Source: Granulicella sp. (GTDB taxonomy: Bacteria > Acidobacteriota > Terriglobia > Terriglobales > Acidobacteriaceae). Taken from it: DNA of 15,249 bases. This document shows positions 11,983-15,249 of this stretch, piece after piece (position 1 is the first letter of the stretch; every line of letters begins with the position of its first letter). A program made the translations under genes and the position numbers. The notes beneath the pieces were generated by a model. It worked only from the letters and a program-made list of their open reading frames with translations, was not told where the DNA came from and ran no database searches. The stretch is from positions 1-15,249 of the forward strand of contig PKWK01000249.1 in NCBI GenBank assembly GCA_003133205.1, read 5' to 3'.

Positions 11983-14052
11983 GTGAATCTCGCCGAGCCT
12001 CAGCACTTCGCCCTGTTCGAGATCGGCCTGCTGCTGGTCCTCGCCTGCACTTCCGCCGTGCTCTTTTTCCTCCGCTTCGCGCCCATCCTCCGCAACATCC
12101 TCACCGCGCGCAAAGACCTCGGCTTCTCGCTGTCTCCTATCCCACGCCGAATCCGAGACTTCGTCTGGGAAGTCCTCTGCCAATCCAAGGTCATCCGCGA
12201 ACGCCCACTTCCCGGCATCGCCCACGCCTTCGTCTTCTGGGGATTCCTCGCCTTCGCCCTCGTCTCCCTCAACCACCTCGCCATCGGCCTGCGCCTCGCC
12301 TTCCTTCCGCCCGATAGCCTCATCGGCCGCTTCTACTTCCTCTTCGCTGCGATCTGGGCGCTGCTCGTCGCCATCTCCATCACCGCGCTCTTCATCCGCC
12401 GCTTCTTCGTCCGCCCCATCTGGCTAGGCAAGAAAGTCTCCTACGAATCCGGCTTCATCGCCCTGCTCATCTTCCTCCTGATGACCACCTATCTCGCCAC
12501 CTTCTTCACGGTCGACGAGACCACCCTCAAAGCCCTCTGGTGGACGCACACTCTCGCTCTGCTCGTCTTCCTTCCCCTCATTCCGCACACCAAACACCTC
12601 CACCTCGTCCTCTCGCCCATCACCATCTTCCTCAAGCGCGACGGCTTCTCCGCGATCCCACCGCTCTGCACCGACGAGAATGTAGAAGACTTCGGCCTCA
12701 CCGCAGGCCGCGACCTCACCCAGATCATCGCGCTGCAAGCCTATAGTTGCGTCGAGTGCGGCCGCTGCACCGAACACTGCCCGGCCTCCGCCACCGGCAA
12801 AGTCCTCAACCCCAAAGAAATCATCCTCGGCACCCGCACGTACCTCAACACCTTCGGCCCTCACTCCGAAACCCCACTCCTCACCGAGTTCCGAACGTCT
12901 GAGAACACGCCCGCCTCTTTGTTGTCATCCCGCAGCGCAGCGGAGGGATCTGCTTCTCCCGCCCCCAACCACTTCTCCCTCGAGGCCGCCTACGAATGCA
13001 CCACCTGCGGCGCATGCGAGTTTCAGTGCCCCGTCGGCATTCAGCACCTCCCAATCATCATCGGCCTGCGCCGCGGAGCCACCAACACCGGCGCATGGGA
13101 AGACTCTTACGGCACCAAGCTCTTCCTCGCGCTCGAAAAATCCGGCAACTCCCTCGGCCTGCCCGCGTCCGAACGCGACAAGTTCATCGCCCGCGCGCAG
13201 CTCCCCATCTTCGACGGGACACAGGAATACTGCCTCTGGCTCGGCTGCATGGGCGCCTACGATCCGCACGGCCGCGAGATCATCGCCGACTTCGCCCGCG
13301 TCATGGCGCACCTCGGCACCACCTTCGGCGTTCTCAAGAAAGAGAAGTGCACCGGCGACCCCGCCCGCCGCCTCGGCAACGACCTCGTCTTCCAAACCCT
13401 CGCCGAATCCGGCCTGCAAACCTTCGCCGCGCAGAAGGTCCAAAAGATCGTCGCCATCTGCCCCCACTGTGTCCGCACCATCGCCAACGACTGGCGCGAC
13501 TTCGGCATCGCCCCCGAGATCGAACACCACAGCGAATTCATGGCCCGCCACAAATCCCGCCTGCCCTCCCCACAAAGTATTGTCCCGCCCCAAAGTATTG
13601 TCATTCTGAGCGAAGCGAAGAACCCCCGTATTTCGCCCGGCGAGCCACCACCGCCCGCAGCCTCAACCCAACCCGCTCAGGCCTCGGAAACCGTCGTCTA
13701 CCACGACCCCTGCTACCTCGGCCGCTACCAGAGCATCTACGACGAGCCCCGCGCCGTCATCCAGCAACAAGCCACCCTCGTCGAAGCCCCGCGCAACCAC
13801 GAGCGCAGCTTCTGCTGCGGAGCCGGCGGAGGACTCGCCTTCCTGGGCGAGGAAACCGGCGAACGAGTCTCCCACGTCCGCGCCCGCGAACTAGCCGCCA
13901 CCGGCGCCAGCACCGTCGCCACCGCCTGCCCCTTCTGCAACACCATGTTCCGCGACGCCCTCACCGCCATCTCCGGCGATGCCACCCCACCCCAACTCCT
14001 CGATATAGCCCAACTAACCGCCCGCAGCCTGCCGCCGACGGACGTCCCGTAA
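11983..14052 (+). CDS. membrane Fe-S oxidoreductase, EtfD/EMO-like
   Basis: Probable electron-transfer flavoprotein:menaquinone oxidoreductase or related membrane heterodisulfide-reductase-like protein, 689 aa. Residues 1-210 form a NarI-like domain with about five helices and candidate heme-b histidines (His81, His98, His189, His202 and neighbours). Two [4Fe-4S] ferredoxin motifs follow: Cys256-259-262-266 and Cys339-342-345-349. Two cysteine-rich CCG domains come next. The first (Cys422, then C456TGDPARR, Cys493, Cys496) is the degenerate form usual in this family. The second (Cys577, Cys611-612, Cys649, Cys652) fits C-x33-CC-x36-CxxC. Linkers at about 312-325 and 530-552 look like translated dispersed repeats. 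The GTG start has no Shine-Dalgarno and lies 27 bp after a small membrane-protein gene, so coupling is likely. No etfAB lies nearby, so the ETF role is inferred from architecture. Confidence 0.88.
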   Translation: MNLAEPQHFALFEIGLLLVLACTSAVLFFLRFAPILRNILTARKDLGFSLSPIPRRIRDFVWEVLCQSKVIRERPLPGIAHAFVFWGFLAFALVSLNHLAIGLRLAFLPPDSLIGRFYFLFAAIWALLVAISITALFIRRFFVRPIWLGKKVSYESGFIALLIFLLMTTYLATFFTVDETTLKALWWTHTLALLVFLPLIPHTKHLHLVLSPITIFLKRDGFSAIPPLCTDENVEDFGLTAGRDLTQIIALQAYSCVECGRCTEHCPASATGKVLNPKEIILGTRTYLNTFGPHSETPLLTEFRTSENTPASLLSSRSAAEGSASPAPNHFSLEAAYECTTCGACEFQCPVGIQHLPIIIGLRRGATNTGAWEDSYGTKLFLALEKSGNSLGLPASERDKFIARAQLPIFDGTQEYCLWLGCMGAYDPHGREIIADFARVMAHLGTTFGVLKKEKCTGDPARRLGNDLVFQTLAESGLQTFAAQKVQKIVAICPHCVRTIANDWRDFGIAPEIEHHSEFMARHKSRLPSPQSIVPPQSIVILSEAKNPRISPGEPPPPAASTQPAQASETVVYHDPCYLGRYQSIYDEPRAVIQQQATLVEAPRNHERSFCCGAGGGLAFLGEETGERVSHVRARELAATGASTVATACPFCNTMFRDALTAISGDATPPQLLDIAQLTARSLPPTDVP
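12919..12958 (+). repeat. dispersed repeat inside the Fe-S oxidoreductase, insertion 1
   Basis: TTGTCATCCCGCAGCGCAGC and the following GGAGGGATCTGC match the GTCAT(C/T)C...GAGCG-AGCG-A-GGA-TCTGC type of dispersed intergenic repeat. It is read in frame as residues about 313-325 (LLSSRSAAEGSAS). It lies in the loop between the two ferredoxin clusters, where extra length is tolerable. Confidence 0.6.
13573..13640 (+). repeat. dispersed repeat inside the Fe-S oxidoreductase, insertion 2
   Basis: GTCATTCTGAGCGAAGCGAA followed by GAACCCCCG is a nearly canonical copy of the dispersed repeat, read in frame as IVILSEAKNPR (about 539-549). Just before it, CAAAGTATTGTC is duplicated at 13573-13584 and 13591-13602, an 18-bp in-frame offset producing QSIVPPQSIV. 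The insert sits in the linker between the two CCG domains. Confidence 0.7.
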
Positions 14053-14057
14053 CCCAA

Positions 14058-14101
14058 GGGTGCCCCATGATCACCAAGGCGCAGCCGAGGTTATCGTGGG
14101 G
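14058..14101. terminator. GGTGCCCCA hairpin between convergent genes
   Basis: CCCCATGAT (14063-14071) pairs with ATCGTGGGG (14093-14101, one G-T pair). The stem extends inward through ACC/GGT after one mismatch, with a small inner GGC-gca-GCC. It shares the GGGTGCCCCA opening with the hairpins near 6771 and 11574. It lies 6 nt after the Fe-S oxidoreductase stop and about 30 nt from the convergent GH28 stop, a natural place for bidirectional termination. There is no T-tract. Confidence 0.5.
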
Positions 14102-14131
14102 TCACTCACGGTAGGCTCCAGCCAACCGCCC

Positions 14132-15249
14132 TCACCGCATCGGCAAAAACTTCCCCTCACACCCGTAAGGAGCCTTGGCAGCCCCCATCGCTGTCACCTT
14201 CACATCGTTCCCCTCCGCCGCCTTCTCCAGCGGCAGATTCGTCCCGCCGTTCCCAATGTCCGCGAGCTTCAAGTGCATCTTGTCCAGCGTGATGCCCTTG
14301 ATCGTCACGTTGACCAGGTTTAACTGCGTGCGATGCGCCTCGTCATATCCCGCGATCAGCACATCGCCCGGCGTCAGATCGGTGATGTTCTCCAGCGTGA
14401 TGCTCTTATAGTCCGGAATACGATCGCCCTTGATCCCCGGATCGACGAACCCTTCGATCGTCTGATTGTTGTAGTACGGGCTGATCGCGATCGGCACCCC
14501 CACATCGCGCATGCAGATGTTCTTGTAGACCATGTCGTGAACCAGCCCGCCGCGCGTCGCGTTGCTCTTGATGCGGATGCCGCTGGTCGTGTGGTCCTCG
14601 GTCAGCCCGTCCACCAGCAGGAAGCTGTCGCCGGTATTCGTCTCGCTGCCAATCGACATGCCGTGCCCGCTGTAGAAGTGGTTGTCGATCACGGACATGT
14701 GCGTCACGCCCGTCTTGATCGCCACATTGTCGTCGCCGTTGTCGATCCAGCTATGTGCAATGGTGATGTTCGTCGACGCGCCCGGATCGATGCCATCCGT
14801 ATTCCGCGGTCGCGGATCGCCCGGTCCCGGCTCATGCACCGGCGTCTTCAGGTGCACGCTCCACGCCGTGAAGCCATCGGTCCGCGACACGCCCACATGG
14901 AAGTTCGGCGAATCGTGCAACGTAATCCGGTACATCGTAAATCCGTCCGCGCCCGCAGCCGAGATCAGCCTCGGATCGCTGTACGGAATCCCCGCCGGCC
15001 GCGCGTCCGTCGGCTCGCCCTTCACCGCCAGCCCCCACCACGAGATGTCCTGGCCCAGCAACTTCGCGCCGCCGCGCCCATCGATCACGCCATCGCCCAT
15101 GATCCCAACATTCTTCGCGCGAATCGTGAGGAAAGCCTTGCACGGCCCCTTCGACGGAATCGTCCCGCACGTCCCCGGCGCATTGACGTCATAGTCCGAT
15201 GCCTTGCGCGACGCAAACAGCGGTACGCTCTTATCGACCAGCAGCGTCA
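14132..15249 (-). CDS. GH28 polygalacturonase-type glycoside hydrolase, 5' end missing
   Basis: Right-handed beta-helix glycoside hydrolase of family 28, which cleaves alpha-1,4-galacturonan in pectin; most are secreted. The frame is open beyond its first ATG (15100) to the window edge, and that upstream part (LLVDKSVPLFASRKASDYDV, then CGT...GPC) is family-like. The true start and any signal peptide therefore lie outside. About 371 residues are visible. Catalytic motifs are complete and in order: NTDGID (first Asp), NGDDNVAIKTG (Asp pair), GHGMSIGS (His) and GIRIKSN (substrate Arg-Lys). Repeated beta-strand rungs (ITIAHSWIDNGDD, MSVIDNHFYSGHG, ITLENITDL) support the helix fold. It ends YGCEGKFLPMR. 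It converges with the Fe-S oxidoreductase gene across 79 bp. Exo or endo action cannot be told from this part. Confidence 0.9.
   Translation of the reverse strand, partial: TLLVDKSVPLFASRKASDYDVNAPGTCGTIPSKGPCKAFLTIRAKNVGIMGDGVIDGRGGAKLLGQDISWWGLAVKGEPTDARPAGIPYSDPRLISAAGADGFTMYRITLHDSPNFHVGVSRTDGFTAWSVHLKTPVHEPGPGDPRPRNTDGIDPGASTNITIAHSWIDNGDDNVAIKTGVTHMSVIDNHFYSGHGMSIGSETNTGDSFLLVDGLTEDHTTSGIRIKSNATRGGLVHDMVYKNICMRDVGVPIAISPYYNNQTIEGFVDPGIKGDRIPDYKSITLENITDLTPGDVLIAGYDEAHRTQLNLVNVTIKGITLDKMHLKLADIGNGGTNLPLEKAAEGNDVKVTAMGAAKAPYGCEGKFLPMR

Overview
The window is GC-rich chromosomal DNA with strongly C/G-ended codons in most genes. It most resembles a soil acidobacterium of the Terriglobia/Acidobacteriaceae type (Granulicella, Terriglobus, Edaphobacter or a relative). 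I infer this from the M50 protease-trpS-scpA-scpB neighbourhood, a secreted SIMPL-domain protein, a secreted polygalacturonase, several small proteins of a kind seen in acidobacteria, and many intergenic repeats. No rRNA, tRNA, integrase or IS transposase was seen.

Layout. Positions 1-6706 hold a minus-strand block, in transcription order: M50 site-2 protease, trpS, scpA (ATGA overlap with trpS), a PiT phosphate transporter, scpB, and an Fcy1-like cytosine deaminase. The condensin partners scpA and scpB are separated by the PiT gene. Both carry long acidic, low-complexity segments. Positions 6707-9325 look like an accessory islet: about 600 bp of palindromic repeat debris including a roughly 160 bp element with inverted ends, one secreted TPR protein with relaxed codon use, and about 530 bp without a clear gene, possibly with the remains of a barrel-protein gene. 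Positions 9326-11159 hold a subclass B3 metallo-beta-lactamase (+) convergent with a SIMPL protein, which is translationally coupled to a small basic protein (both -). Positions 11285-14052 are a plus-strand run: a small four-cysteine protein, a two-helix membrane protein, and a large membrane Fe-S oxidoreductase of the EtfD/EMO type. The window closes with the 3' part of a GH28 polygalacturonase (-), cut by the right edge.

How the parts fit. trpS, the protease and the Scp proteins are housekeeping genes for translation, membrane proteolysis and chromosome segregation. The Fe-S oxidoreductase probably passes electrons from an electron-transfer flavoprotein to the quinone pool. The secreted lactamase, TPR protein, SIMPL protein and pectinase face the cell envelope or outside.

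The most unusual content is repetitive DNA rather than a gene. Heptanucleotide arrays (GTGGTCA and variants) begin within 20 bp after the TAG stops of three minus-strand genes. GGTGCCCCA hairpins occur three times. Dispersed repeats of the GTCATTCTGAGCGAAGCG type appear to have inserted in frame twice inside the Fe-S oxidoreductase. I did not find a convincing new multi-gene system.
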